Positions 28,320 through 38,391 of a stretch of DNA of 64,000 bases are shown one piece after another (position 1 is the first letter of the stretch; each line of letters opens with the position of its first letter). The notes beneath the pieces were generated by a model, which was not told the origin of the DNA, searched no databases, and saw only the letters and a list, made by a program, of their open reading frames with translations. Source of the stretch: Acidobacteriota bacterium (GTDB lineage Bacteria; Acidobacteriota; Aminicenantia; S016-38); NCBI GenBank assembly GCA_015486055.1, contig WFSJ01000059.1, forward strand, positions 26,626-90,625, in the 5' to 3' direction. A program made the translations under genes and the position numbers.

Positions 28320-29084
28320 CTATTTTATCTGGAAACTAATAGTTGAAACTAAGGAAATCATCTCGCATTTCCCCATTAGTTTTGCCTCTGGCATCTTTTT
28401 TAAATGGGCTTTTATCATCCACATTCCCCAGTGAAGAACTCTTATCATAGCTACACCTTTTGAATCTGTCTCAGTGGCAAAAGCGAAATCGTCCTTTTTA
28501 GAAAAACCCTCGTATGTTGCATAAACGGGGATGAATGGAAGGGGTTTTCCTTTAAAAAAGACTCTGACTTTCATAAAATCATTCATCTTCAATTCAGAAG
28601 GGTCTGAAAGGAGCACAATTTCCATCTTAAGCCCTATTTTTCTGTCAAATCCTATTTTATCTTTTCCCGATTTCAGGATGGCCTTGGCAAATTCCTGATA
28701 GTAATCACTTACGAGAATTCTTCCCTTCACCATATTCATTGGCCTTTTAAAGTGCTCCACTCCTTTTTCTGTAATGGCCATTGTGTAAAAGCCCGGCTCT
28801 GTGGATGCATAGGCAATGTAATAGCCCTCCCTGTTAAAGTTCAATACAGACTCCTGGAATGCTCCCTGCGGGGAAAGCTTTATCAATTTTCCAGCAGGGG
28901 AAATTACCCCGTAACTCTGAAGCTCCTTTTTATTTATAAAATCCGCCACAGGGAACCTGTGTCCCCAGCCAAGGAAAATTATAGTGCTTCCCCCTATATG
29001 GCTATAATATCCCGTTGCATTTATCCAGAGAGTATGACCCTGCATTAAACCTACTATCAAGAATGCAAATATCAACTTCTTCAT
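28320..29084 (-). CDS. DUF4198-family (NikK-like) exported protein
   Basis: Signal peptide MKKLIFAFLIVGLMQG followed by HTLWIN. C-terminus resembles the protein truncated at the left edge. Confidence 0.72.
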   Translation of the reverse strand: MKKLIFAFLIVGLMQGHTLWINATGYYSHIGGSTIIFLGWGHRFPVADFINKKELQSYGVISPAGKLIKLSPQGAFQESVLNFNREGYYIAYASTEPGFYTMAITEKGVEHFKRPMNMVKGRILVSDYYQEFAKAILKSGKDKIGFDRKIGLKMEIVLLSDPSELKMNDFMKVRVFFKGKPLPFIPVYATYEGFSKKDDFAFATETDSKGVAMIRVLHWGMWMIKAHLKKMPEAKLMGKCEMISLVSTISFQIK

Positions 29085-29088
29085 AGTT

Positions 29089-29715
29089 TTAGCCTCCTTT
29101 TATTTCCTTTTCAACTTCTTTGTCAAGCGCGTTTAACTCCCATTCAATCTTCAACCTCCATTCCTCAAGCTCTTTTTTCTGGACGGAAGGTATAAAATAT
29201 GGGCCTTTTATTTTCATTTTTACCTTCGAGAAAGGAGGAAAAATGAGAAATTTATCCCAGGATTTAAAGTTTTTCCTTGGCTTTGAGGCATATGAACCGA
29301 TAAACAAGGGCGCTCCTGTTTTTGATGCGGCGTATACACAACCGATTTTTAATCTGTGATAGGGGCCAAGGGGCCCATCCCCTGCAAATACAACATTTTC
29401 TCCTCTCTCAATGCATTTCAAAGCCTCAAAAAGGGCAGTCCCTCCGAACCTCGTAGAAGAACCCCTTATTGGGCGATAGCCAAGTCTTTCTGCTATGCTC
29501 GCGAGCAGCTCTCCATCTCTGTGCCTGCTTATTATTGGTCTTATCCCATTGCCCCTGAAATAATAAAATGGGAAAAGCATCTTACCATGCCAAAGGCAGT
29601 AGACTGCACCCCTTTTTTTCTCTCCCAGCCCCTTTAAAATATCCATCCCCTCAACTTTAACCCTTGCAGTTAAACAGAGAACCCTGAGAATGAACGTTAA
29701 AATCCTGCCCTTCAT
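29089..29715 (-). CDS. DUF374-type lysophospholipid acyltransferase-like protein
   Basis: YCLWHGKMLFPFYYFRG, ISRHRDGELLASIAERLGYRPIRGSSTRFG, FAGDGPLGPYHRLKIGCVYAASKTGAPLF. Confidence 0.85.
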   Translation of the reverse strand: MKGRILTFILRVLCLTARVKVEGMDILKGLGEKKRGAVYCLWHGKMLFPFYYFRGNGIRPIISRHRDGELLASIAERLGYRPIRGSSTRFGGTALFEALKCIERGENVVFAGDGPLGPYHRLKIGCVYAASKTGAPLFIGSYASKPRKNFKSWDKFLIFPPFSKVKMKIKGPYFIPSVQKKELEEWRLKIEWELNALDKEVEKEIKGG

Positions 29716-31046
29716 CTTAAATTGTATTTCTTTAGCTTTGCATATAAGGTCTTTGGGGAAATTCCAAGTAGTGAAGCCGCTTTACTTATATCTCCATCGG
29801 TCTCCTTCATTGCTGAGGTTAATTTCTCCTTCTCAGCCCAGTTCTTAGCCTTTTCAATAGCTTCCTCTAAGGTTCCTGAAATGTCAAGAAATCCCTTTAC
29901 ACTTTCCCGAAGGACAATATCTTTTGCTGAAATTCTTCCCTTATCTGAAAGGACAAAGGCTCGCTCCATAACATTTTTGAGTTCCCTTACATTTCCTTTC
30001 CATGAGTAGGAAATGAGTTTTTTTCTTGCTTTATCCGTTATCTCAGGGACTCTTATCCCTTGGGACTTGGCTATCTCTCTCAAAAAATGAACTGCCAGCG
30101 GGATTATGTCCTGCTTCCTTGCCCTGAGTGGGGGTATCTCTATTGGGAAAACCGAGATCCTGTAATAAAGGTCCTCCCTGAATTTTCCCTCTTCAACAAG
30201 CTTGTTTAAATCCCTATTTGTTGCAAAAATTAACCTTACATCAACCTCTATCTCCCTTGCGCCTCCAAGCCTTTCAAGCTTCTTCTCCTCTATAACCCTG
30301 AGAAGCTTAGCCTGAAGGGAAGGGCTCATTTCAGAGATCTCGTCAAGAAAAAGAGTCCCTCCCCTTGCGAGTTCAATCCTTCCTATCTTGGTTGTATAAG
30401 CTCCTGTAAAGGCTCCCTTCTCATATCCGAAAAGCTCTGACTCAAGAAGGGTTTCTGGAATCGAGGCACAATTTATAGGGACAAAGGACCTTTTCTTTCT
30501 ACTGCTAAGAGCATGAATGGCCTTTGCGAAGACTTCCTTTCCGCTTCCTGTCTCTCCCAAAAGAAGAACATTTATCTCAGAAGACGCAGCCCTTTTTGCC
30601 TCCCCAAGAGCAGAAACGAAAGCAGGGGAGCTCCCTACAACCTCAACTTCCCCTTCAATTTCCTCAAGGACTGAGAGTCCTAATCTATTTTGCTTTTCTT
30701 CCGAGGCTCTTTTTATAAGTATTTCAAGATGCTCCGGATCAACGGGTTTCTGAAGGAAATTGTAAGCTCCCTTCTTGATTGCATCTACCGCCATAGATAT
30801 TGTTCCGTAAGCCGTTATCACTATGAGGGGAGTATCCTCCTCAACAGCTTCTTCAAGAAGTGCTAAGCCCTCACCATCTGGAAGTTTTATATCAGAAACG
30901 ACCACATCAAAGCTTTCCATTTTCAACCTTTCTCTCCCATTCTTGAGGGTGAAGGCCTGCTCAATTTTTATACCCTTAGCGAAAAGAAAATCCTTGAGTA
31001 CAGAGGAAAGTTTTCTATTGTCCTCAACTAAAAGAACCTTCATCAT
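29712..31046 (-). CDS. Sigma-54-dependent response regulator (NtrC family)
   Basis: Receiver (LVEDNRKL, VVSDIKLPDGEG), GETGSGKEVFAKAIH, GAFTGAYTTKIGRIELARGGTLFLDEISEM, Fis-type HTH. Confidence 0.95.
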   Translation of the reverse strand: MMKVLLVEDNRKLSSVLKDFLFAKGIKIEQAFTLKNGRERLKMESFDVVVSDIKLPDGEGLALLEEAVEEDTPLIVITAYGTISMAVDAIKKGAYNFLQKPVDPEHLEILIKRASEEKQNRLGLSVLEEIEGEVEVVGSSPAFVSALGEAKRAASSEINVLLLGETGSGKEVFAKAIHALSSRKKRSFVPINCASIPETLLESELFGYEKGAFTGAYTTKIGRIELARGGTLFLDEISEMSPSLQAKLLRVIEEKKLERLGGAREIEVDVRLIFATNRDLNKLVEEGKFREDLYYRISVFPIEIPPLRARKQDIIPLAVHFLREIAKSQGIRVPEITDKARKKLISYSWKGNVRELKNVMERAFVLSDKGRISAKDIVLRESVKGFLDISGTLEEAIEKAKNWAEKEKLTSAMKETDGDISKAASLLGISPKTLYAKLKKYNLR

Positions 31047-31155
31047 TAAATTATATCTTAGTGCTGCGCAATTTTCCCTAAATGTTATGGGCTTAGCTTG
31101 ACTTTGATCTTATTTTATGATAAGTTTCTTCAGTAAAAAACTAAGGAGTACAAAA

Positions 31156-31467
31156 ATGTTTGCCGTGATAGAAACAGGTGGAAAGCAATACATAGTAAAA
31201 GAAGGCCAGAGAATTGAGGTTGAGAAAATTGATGTTGATGAAGGAAAGACTGTAGAAATAAAGGAGGTTCTCTTTATTGGAGAAGATGGAAAGGTTGTGG
31301 TAGGCCAGCCTAAAGTAAAAAATGCGAAGGTCAAGGCCAGGGTTTTAACCCATAAAAGGGGGGAAAAGATCGTGGCCTTCAAGAAGAAGGCAAAAACAGG
31401 ATATAAGAAAAAAATAGGGCACAGGCAGTATCTTACAGTGCTCAAAATAGAGAAAATTGTAGCGTAG
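31156..31467 (+). CDS. rplU: 50S ribosomal protein L21
   Basis: [25 protein letters not shown]; adjacent to L27. Confidence 0.97.
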   Translation: MFAVIETGGKQYIVKEGQRIEVEKIDVDEGKTVEIKEVLFIGEDGKVVVGQPKVKNAKVKARVLTHKRGEKIVAFKKKAKTGYKKKIGHRQYLTVLKIEKIVA

Positions 31468-31475
31468 GGGGAGAA

Positions 31476-31727
31476 ATGGCTCACAAGAAATCTGGTGGCT
31501 CTGCAAAGAATGGAAGAGATTCGAAATCAAAAAGGCTCGGAATAAAAAGGTTCTCTGGCCAGCGCATAAAAGCAGGTTCCATAATTGTACGGCAGAGGGG
31601 GACCAAATTTAAGCCCGGAAAGAACGTAGGATTGGGAAGTGATTATACAATATTTGCCCTCAAGGATGGTGTGGTTTCCTTCAGGCATTCTGCAGGAAGG
31701 GTATTCGTTGATATCATGCCTTCCTGA
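31476..31727 (+). CDS. rpmA: 50S ribosomal protein L27
   Basis: [29 protein letters not shown]. Confidence 0.98.
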   Translation: MAHKKSGGSAKNGRDSKSKRLGIKRFSGQRIKAGSIIVRQRGTKFKPGKNVGLGSDYTIFALKDGVVSFRHSAGRVFVDIMPS

Positions 31728-31733
31728 GCCTTA

Positions 31734-32729
31734 ATGTTTGTAGACAAAGTAAAAATAAGGCTTGTTGCTGGAAATGGAGGAAACGGTTGTGCAAGCTTTA
31801 GAAGGGAAAAATTTGTCCCTAAAGGTGGCCCTGACGGCGGCGATGGGGGAAATGGAGGCTCAATTTATTTGGTAGCAGATAGGGGAATGAACTCTCTCAT
31901 AAATTACAGATATAATCCATATTTCAGAGCTCAGGACGGTGCACATGGGAGGGGCAAAAAAATGCATGGTAAAAATGGGGAGGATCTCTATCTCAAGGTC
32001 CCGGTTGGAACAATAGTAAAGGACGTTGATACAGGGGAGGTCCTGTTTGATTTTACAGAACACGGACAGGAGTTTAGGGCAGTCAAAGGGGGGAGGGGAG
32101 GAAGGGGAAACGTTCAGTTCGCAACCCCAACAAACAGGGCACCAAGACTTGCGGAAAACGGCGAACAAGGCGAGGAAAAATTTCTGCTACTTGAGGTTAA
32201 AATTATGGCTGATGTTGGTATCGTTGGCCTTCCGAATGCCGGCAAGTCCTCCCTTCTAAGGAAAGCCTCAGCAGCAAGACCAAGGGTTGAGCCTTGGCCT
32301 TTTACAACAATCTCCCCCCATGTGGGAGTCGTGAGATTAGGTGAGGAAAGCTCATTTATAATGGCAGATATCCCTGGACTCACAGAGAACGCACATAAAG
32401 GGGTAGGATTAGGCATAAGGTTTCTCAAACACATAGAGAGAACTAAGATAATCCTTCTTTTAATTGATATTTCTCCATCGGCCCCTTCACCTTTAAATCA
32501 AATAGAAATTCTTTTAAATGAAATCGTAAGCTATAGCAAAGAGTTGCGGAAAAAAATAAGGGCTGTTGCAGTAAACAAAATTGACCTTATACCCGAGGAA
32601 AAAAGGAATTTTTCGTATATAATAAAGAAAGCCGATGAACTGGGTTGGTTTTTCTTCAAAATTTCAGCTCTTTCAGGGGAAGGGGTTGATAAATTGGTAA
32701 AGGAGCTTTATTCTTTGCTCAAAGAATGA
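31734..32729 (+). CDS. obgE: GTPase Obg
   Basis: MFVDKVKIRLVAGNGGNGCASFRREKFVPKGGPDGGDGGNGGSIYLVAD; GLPNAGKSSLL. Confidence 0.97.
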   Translation: MFVDKVKIRLVAGNGGNGCASFRREKFVPKGGPDGGDGGNGGSIYLVADRGMNSLINYRYNPYFRAQDGAHGRGKKMHGKNGEDLYLKVPVGTIVKDVDTGEVLFDFTEHGQEFRAVKGGRGGRGNVQFATPTNRAPRLAENGEQGEEKFLLLEVKIMADVGIVGLPNAGKSSLLRKASAARPRVEPWPFTTISPHVGVVRLGEESSFIMADIPGLTENAHKGVGLGIRFLKHIERTKIILLLIDISPSAPSPLNQIEILLNEIVSYSKELRKKIRAVAVNKIDLIPEEKRNFSYIIKKADELGWFFFKISALSGEGVDKLVKELYSLLKE

Positions 32730-33346
32730 GAATAGGGATTTTTGGAGGAACCTTTGACCCGCCCCACTTGGGACATCTAAGGGCAGCCGAGCTCGCAAGA
32801 GAGTCCTTTAGTTTAAATGAGGTATGGCTTATGGTATCCAATAAACCTCCTCATAAAATCGGAAAACCAATAATTCCTGTGGGTAAGAGGCTTAAGATGG
32901 CAGAGATAGCTTCATTGGATAATCCTTACATAAAGGTCTCGGATTTTGAAATAAAAAATGGCTTGAGCTATACTATAGATACTTTAAGGGAACTAAAAAA
33001 ACATTACCTCCATGATTTTTTCCTTATTATAGGAGAGGATAGTTTCATTGAGCTTCCAACATGGAAAAATTATAAAGGCCTCTTAAGAGAGACAGAGATA
33101 ATAGTAATAAAGAGAAAATGGAGGGAGGAAAAAATCCCTGAGTGGTTCCTGAAAACAGGAATGGAAGTTTCTGTATTAAAAGAGGGGGAAAAAGCCTCTG
33201 AGGGTAGAATATTTTTTATCTCTTGTGCTACCCTTCCGATATCCTCTTCAATGGTGAGAGAAAAGGTAAAAAGAGGGCTTTCCATAAAGTATCTTGTTCC
33301 CCAGAAGATAATAGAATATATCGAGAAGGAGGGGCTTTATAAATGA
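32726..33346 (+). CDS. nadD: Nicotinate-nucleotide adenylyltransferase
   Basis: IGIFGGTFDPPHLGHLRAAE, ISSSMVREKVKRGLSIKYLVP. Confidence 0.95.
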   Translation: MRIGIFGGTFDPPHLGHLRAAELARESFSLNEVWLMVSNKPPHKIGKPIIPVGKRLKMAEIASLDNPYIKVSDFEIKNGLSYTIDTLRELKKHYLHDFFLIIGEDSFIELPTWKNYKGLLRETEIIVIKRKWREEKIPEWFLKTGMEVSVLKEGEKASEGRIFFISCATLPISSSMVREKVKRGLSIKYLVPQKIIEYIEKEGLYK

Positions 33347-33696
33347 ATCTCTCGGATGAGATAACAAGAGCCATAGAAGCTCTAAAGGAAAAAAAGGCTG
33401 AGGACATTGTTCTAATTGACCTTAGAGGGATATGTTCCTTCACCGACTATTTCATAATAGCAACAGCCCTGTCAACGAAGCATTCGCAGACACTCAGCGA
33501 TTTCCTCATTGAGGAGGTCAACATCAATCCCCTGGGAATTGAAGGACAAGAAGCGGGAGAATGGATCCTTGTTGATTATGGTGATTTCGTTGTCCATATA
33601 TTCATTGAAGGAAAAAGAAATTATTATTCCCTTGAGACATTTTGGATGGATGGGAAGCTGTACAAAATAAATAATGGAATTTATAGCTCAAGATAA
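33343..33696 (+). CDS. rsfS: Ribosome silencing factor RsfS
   Basis: EDIVLIDLRGICSFTDYFIIATALSTKHSQTL, GEWILVDYGDFVVHIF; next to nadD. Confidence 0.94.
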   Translation: MNLSDEITRAIEALKEKKAEDIVLIDLRGICSFTDYFIIATALSTKHSQTLSDFLIEEVNINPLGIEGQEAGEWILVDYGDFVVHIFIEGKRNYYSLETFWMDGKLYKINNGIYSSR

Positions 33697-34549
33697 GCAG
33701 TCAAAGAAGCTTATAGAAAGAATAAAGGAAATAGCACCAACTAAATTTCCTGTATTCCTCTGGGGAGAAAGCGGAGTCGGAAAAAATGAAGTTGCCAAGC
33801 TAATTCACAGTCTTTCAGGGAGGAAAGGCCTTTTTCTGATACTCGGATCTTTTAATATAAGGAATGAACTTGTGGAGTCGCTGTTCTTTGGATATAAAAA
33901 AGGTGCCTTCTCTGATGCATACGAGGACAGGGAAGGATTTTTGAAAAGGGCAGACGGAGGCACCATATATCTGGATATGATACAGGAGTTAGGAATAGAA
34001 GTTCAAATGAGGATTTTTAATGCTCTTGAAAACAAAGAATTCATTCCCCTCGGGAAAAGTGAACCCTCAAAAAGTGATTTCAGGGTAATTGCTTCCTCTC
34101 TATATCCTCTTGAAGAGCTCTTTGAAAGAGGTTTGATAATAGAAAAATTCCTTCATTTTTTTACATTTTCATTGCGAATCGCACCTTTAAGAGAAAGAAA
34201 AAGAGACATAATACCTCTGGTCAAACACTTTTGCAAGGGTAAAATGAAGATAGAAAAGGAGTCAGAAAAATCCCTTCTTGCTCATCCGTGGTTCGGTAAT
34301 GTAAGGGAGATAAGGAACTTTGTAGATAAAGAAAGGGCTATGGGGAAGGAAAGAATCGGCAGCCCTGAGGTTTCTCCGGCTCTCTTTAAAAAAATGATTG
34401 AAGAGAAAGCTTTTAGTTTACCAAACCTTAGAGAACTTGAATTGTGGTATATAAAGAAAGTCCTTGAGCACTTCAAAGGAAACAAAACAAGGGCAGCAAA
34501 GGCTCTTGGAATAACAAGGAAAACTCTTCTAAGGAAGCTCAAAGATTGA
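33674..34549 (+). CDS. Receiver-less sigma-54-activator-like AAA+ protein with Fis-type HTH; altered motifs
   Basis: Walker A GESGVGKNEVAKLIH, KGAFSDAYEDREGFL in place of GAFTGA, GGTIYLDMIQEL in place of GGTLFLDEI, C-terminal HTH GNKTRAAKALGITRKTLLRKLK. Confidence 0.85.
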   Translation: MEFIAQDKQSKKLIERIKEIAPTKFPVFLWGESGVGKNEVAKLIHSLSGRKGLFLILGSFNIRNELVESLFFGYKKGAFSDAYEDREGFLKRADGGTIYLDMIQELGIEVQMRIFNALENKEFIPLGKSEPSKSDFRVIASSLYPLEELFERGLIIEKFLHFFTFSLRIAPLRERKRDIIPLVKHFCKGKMKIEKESEKSLLAHPWFGNVREIRNFVDKERAMGKERIGSPEVSPALFKKMIEEKAFSLPNLRELELWYIKKVLEHFKGNKTRAAKALGITRKTLLRKLKD

Positions 34550-34962
34550 AAATAATCCTTGCCTTAGGAGGAAGAACAAAGCTTTCCCAATCTAAAGAGA
34601 TAGTTGAAAGGTTCATTAAGATGTCAAACAGGTTCCTTCCCTGCAGCATTGAATACATTAAAAACTTAAAAAACTGTAGAGAACTAAGGGAGAGATTCCC
34701 GGGAGCCATCCTCATAGGTTTCTCTCCTCAAGGGGAAGAGAAGAGATCGGAAGAATTTGCAGAATTAATTCGGGATGGAATAAGAGAGGGGAAAAAGCTT
34801 GTTTTTGCAATTGGAAGTGCGAAGGGTCTTTCTGTTGACTCCTGTGCTAAAATTATTTCTCTTTCAAAAATGACATTTTCTCACGAAACAGCGAGGATAA
34901 TGGTGGCCGAACAGATTTTTAGGGCTCTTTGCTTGATATTCGGGCACCCCTATCCTAAATAG
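34546..34962 (+). CDS. rlmH: RlmH-like 23S rRNA methyltransferase
   Basis: C-terminal SKMTFSHETARIMVAEQIFRALCLIFGHPYPK and FAIGSAKGLS; located downstream of rsfS. Confidence 0.82.
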   Translation: MKIILALGGRTKLSQSKEIVERFIKMSNRFLPCSIEYIKNLKNCRELRERFPGAILIGFSPQGEEKRSEEFAELIRDGIREGKKLVFAIGSAKGLSVDSCAKIISLSKMTFSHETARIMVAEQIFRALCLIFGHPYPK

Positions 34963-34974
34963 GAGGAGGAGAAC

Positions 34975-35355
34975 ATGAAAAAGAAGGAACTTGAAAGACT
35001 CAGGAAGAAACTTCTCAAGAAGAAGGAAGAAATACTCTCAAAGTTAGAGGAAATTGGAAAGGAAACCTCGGAGGAAGGAGAATCGTTAATTGAGTATTAT
35101 GACAAAGCAACTTATCAATTCAGCAAAGAATACAAAATAGCCCTGGGACAAAAGGATGCGGAAATTCTCAGGCAGATAGAAAGGGCCCTACAAAAAATGA
35201 GAGAGGGAACCTACGGAATATGTGAGGACTGCGGAAAACCCATCCCTCCGAAGAGATTGACTGCCGTCCCCTGGGCTATTTATTGCATTGAATGCGCGGA
35301 AAAGCACGAGATGGAGAAAGAAAGCGAAGCTGAAGAGGATGAAAATTATTACTGA
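34975..35355 (+). CDS. DksA/TraR-family zinc-finger protein
   Basis: GTYGICEDCGKPIPPKRLTAVPWAIYCIECAE. Confidence 0.93.
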   Translation: MKKKELERLRKKLLKKKEEILSKLEEIGKETSEEGESLIEYYDKATYQFSKEYKIALGQKDAEILRQIERALQKMREGTYGICEDCGKPIPPKRLTAVPWAIYCIECAEKHEMEKESEAEEDENYY

Positions 35356-36046
35356 GGCGATATCAAGATTAGAACTTTCAGTTTTTCCTTCTAAATGTAA
35401 GATTTGTGGTGCTCCCTTAAAATCGGGCGAAAGGGTAATTTGCAACTCCTGCATAAAGGAATTTGAAAGACATTCAGGGGCAAAATGTCCTGTGTGCGGA
35501 AAGTTCTATTTTTCCGAAAGCGCAAAGGACCTTATATGCGGAGAATGTCTGAAATCCAGGCCTAAATTTGAAATTCACAGGTCAGCGGGAATTTATGAAG
35601 GAAAATTAAGGGAAACAATCCTTATTTTTAAATATTCGGGATATGAGCATCTGAGCAAGATTCTTGCAAAATTCCTTGTTGAAAATATCCAGGATGTATG
35701 GGATGGAGAATGTATTGTTCCAATCCCATCCCACCGAAAAAAGCTAAGGGAAAGGGGATTTGACCATATCTATCTTATAGCTAAGGAGGTGGGAAAGATA
35801 AAGAAGATCGAAGTAAGGAAGATTTTAAGGAAAACAAGATATACTCTTCCCCAGGCTGGTCTTCCAAGATCAGCAAGGCTCAAAAATGTAAGGGGAAGTT
35901 TCTCAATAAGGAAGGCATATCCCTGCAAAAAAGTCGTACTCATTGATGATGTGTGGACAACAGGCTCCACTATAAGAGAGGCTACCTCGATACTAAAGAA
36001 AAACGGGTATATAGTAAAAGCCGCTACAGTGGCAAGGACTGTTTAA
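35339..36046 (+). CDS. ComF-family phosphoribosyltransferase-like protein
   Basis: CKICGAPLKSGERVICNSCI, CPVCGKFYF, PIPSHRKKLRERGFDH, VVLIDDVWTTGSTIREA. Confidence 0.92.
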   Translation: MKIITEAISRLELSVFPSKCKICGAPLKSGERVICNSCIKEFERHSGAKCPVCGKFYFSESAKDLICGECLKSRPKFEIHRSAGIYEGKLRETILIFKYSGYEHLSKILAKFLVENIQDVWDGECIVPIPSHRKKLRERGFDHIYLIAKEVGKIKKIEVRKILRKTRYTLPQAGLPRSARLKNVRGSFSIRKAYPCKKVVLIDDVWTTGSTIREATSILKKNGYIVKAATVARTV

Positions 36047-36050
36047 ATGT

Positions 36051-38306
36051 CTACATCTCATATTTGATTCCTAACATAAATGCCCTTGGTTTTGAGGGAC
36101 CGTAAATGTATCCTGCATCCCTGAGAGGACCTCTATCTATATCCTTCTGGAAGCTGTTGAAAATGTTATAAACCCCCCCGTAAATTTCTACTTCTTCATT
36201 TCCAATGTTTATAACCCTTGATATGTTTATATTAAATACAGAATACGGCTCAGTTGTCTCAAGTCTATCCTCAAGAATATAGCCATGATAATGGGGGAGT
36301 TTCATTCTACCGGTGTATTTGTAGCTTAAGTTGCCCTTGATTTTAAAAGGAAAAGTTGCTGAAACCCTTATATAGCCGTAAATACGAGGGGTCTTAAAGA
36401 GTTCTCTCGAACCGAACTCAGGTTCAGGTTCATCAAGCAGGGTTTTTTCCAAAGTTAGCCCACTGTCAAATTCCAATCTTCTTCCTACCCTGATACCAAT
36501 GTCAAATTCTCCTCCATAAACCTTTGCTCCCTCACCGTTTGTCCTGAGAAATATCCTTGAGTTTCCAGTGCTCCCCACATCCTGAAGCTGAAATTGATTT
36601 TTCAGCCTTGTATAGAAGAAACCTGAGCTCATGAGGAAGGCTCTTCCGTTTTTTGATTTCATGTAATCACCACCAATATAAAGGCTGTACGACTTTTCCT
36701 CCTTAAGTGCAGGGCTGTTCTTAACTACGAAACCCTCTCCTCCAATCATGGTTATATGGAGGTCCTCATCAAAGACCTGTGGGGCTCTGAATCCTGTGGA
36801 AAGGGTGGCCCTTAACCCAAGGCCTTTAAAAGGTTTCAAAAGAAGGCTTGCCCTTGGGGAGGCAATTATTCTTCCCACCTTGCTGTGACGGTCAAACCTT
36901 GACCCAAATAGAAAATCAACCTCTTTTCCCAAGGAAAGGTCATCCTGAAGAAACACTCCATAATTTATATACTCATCATCTATCATTCTTCCATAATCAG
37001 GAGCTTCATCCTTTAAGTGTTCCCTATTGTAGCTTCCTCCGATTGTAAACAGATTGGGACCCAAGGAAAATGTATACTGGGCCAATCCTATCGTTAACGG
37101 ATCATAGGTATTCCCGTATGCATTGGGGTCTTTTCCCGCTCCATAATAACTGTTCCTTTGATGAAATGTCTGAGAAAAGGAAAGTCTGAGTAAATCGCTC
37201 CCAAAGCTTTGTTCCCAGGTGAGGTTAAAATCCAGCCTGTTTGTTCTTATCATCTCAGCGATCATGGCTTCGTGTGGTGGAACATCAAGACTGTCTCCTC
37301 CTCTCCTATATTCATGAATCCTCGCAAAGGAAAACTTTAATTTGCCATTCATTGAGGGAAAATTCCTGTAAACATTGGCTCCAAAGGAAGTATCCCTCAA
37401 GATCCCAAGGTTTGAGAAGCCATCGCCATTTACATCAACAGGCTCTCTATGGAAATAGGAACCAAATGCAAAAGCTTTTGTGTTCTTATCCTTTGATACA
37501 AAACTTGAGGTAAGACCAATTTTAAAGAATGGCTTGCCCATCATGGTCTCCTCCTGTACCTTGAGAATGGTCCTGTTTTTCTCCGGTTCTCTTGTGATTA
37601 GATTCACAACCCCCCCTATGGCATTGCTCCCATAAATTGAGGAAGCTCCCCCTTTAACAACCTCTATCTTCTCTATCATTTCGGAAGGTATCTGCTCAAG
37701 CCCGTATACACTCGCAAGGGAGGATATGACAGGGAGACCATCAATAAGAATCTGGGAGTATTTCCCCTCCAGTCCATTAAGTCTTACCTGGGTATAATTG
37801 CAGTTTTGACAGTCCACTTCAACTCTCACTCCTGTTGTAAAGGAAAGAGCTTCGGCAAGATTTACTGGCTTCATCTCCTCTATTTTCTTGTGGGAAATTA
37901 AATAAGTCTTTACGGGAACATCCTCAAATTTCATCTTGGTAGCAGTGGCTGTAACAGTAATTTCTTCAGAGAGGTTTTTTACAAGAACAAAGGTAGTTGG
38001 AACCTTTGACCTTTTTCCTATGAATATTTTCTTAGAAGCATAATTTGAAAATCCATCCTTGAATATTTCAATGTGAACAGCTGAGTTTAAGGGAAGAACC
38101 ACAGAGAAAATTCCATTTTTATCAGTTTTCACAGCCTGCGAAAGCTCTGGAACAATAACACTTGCTTCAGGGACAGGCCTGTTCTCCTCATCCACAACCC
38201 TGCCCATAAGTCTCGCACTTCCTCCATTTATCCAGAACAACCCTAGGCTCATTGAAGAGGCCACAAGAGAAAGTGTAAAAAACAGAGTAGAGATTCTCTT
38301 TATCAT
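36051..38306 (-). CDS. TonB-dependent receptor with N-terminal CarboxypepD_reg domain
   Basis: Plug domain (LAEALSFTTGVRVE, QILIDGLPV, IEVVKGGASSIYGSNAIGGVVNLITR), beta-barrel ending in GIKYEM. Confidence 0.93.
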   Translation of the reverse strand: MIKRISTLFFTLSLVASSMSLGLFWINGGSARLMGRVVDEENRPVPEASVIVPELSQAVKTDKNGIFSVVLPLNSAVHIEIFKDGFSNYASKKIFIGKRSKVPTTFVLVKNLSEEITVTATATKMKFEDVPVKTYLISHKKIEEMKPVNLAEALSFTTGVRVEVDCQNCNYTQVRLNGLEGKYSQILIDGLPVISSLASVYGLEQIPSEMIEKIEVVKGGASSIYGSNAIGGVVNLITREPEKNRTILKVQEETMMGKPFFKIGLTSSFVSKDKNTKAFAFGSYFHREPVDVNGDGFSNLGILRDTSFGANVYRNFPSMNGKLKFSFARIHEYRRGGDSLDVPPHEAMIAEMIRTNRLDFNLTWEQSFGSDLLRLSFSQTFHQRNSYYGAGKDPNAYGNTYDPLTIGLAQYTFSLGPNLFTIGGSYNREHLKDEAPDYGRMIDDEYINYGVFLQDDLSLGKEVDFLFGSRFDRHSKVGRIIASPRASLLLKPFKGLGLRATLSTGFRAPQVFDEDLHITMIGGEGFVVKNSPALKEEKSYSLYIGGDYMKSKNGRAFLMSSGFFYTRLKNQFQLQDVGSTGNSRIFLRTNGEGAKVYGGEFDIGIRVGRRLEFDSGLTLEKTLLDEPEPEFGSRELFKTPRIYGYIRVSATFPFKIKGNLSYKYTGRMKLPHYHGYILEDRLETTEPYSVFNINISRVINIGNEEVEIYGGVYNIFNSFQKDIDRGPLRDAGYIYGPSKPRAFMLGIKYEM

Positions 38307-38391
38307 TTTTTACTCCATTATAGCTTAACCTATAATTTTAAGACTAATCTATAGATTTGTCAACCCCCTATTTTAGGTTTAGAATTTACAA

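Noticed and set aside
29712-31046. Looked for motif degeneration like that in the 33674 protein
   Set aside because: Receiver, Walker A/B, GAFTGA and HTH are all canonical; ordinary NtrC-type regulator.
30823-31101. Antisense ORFs within the NtrC-like gene and similar shadow ORFs throughout (e.g. 55444..55968, 49612..50145, 6264..6728)
   Set aside because: Each lies opposite a strongly supported CDS and shows only complement-derived composition.
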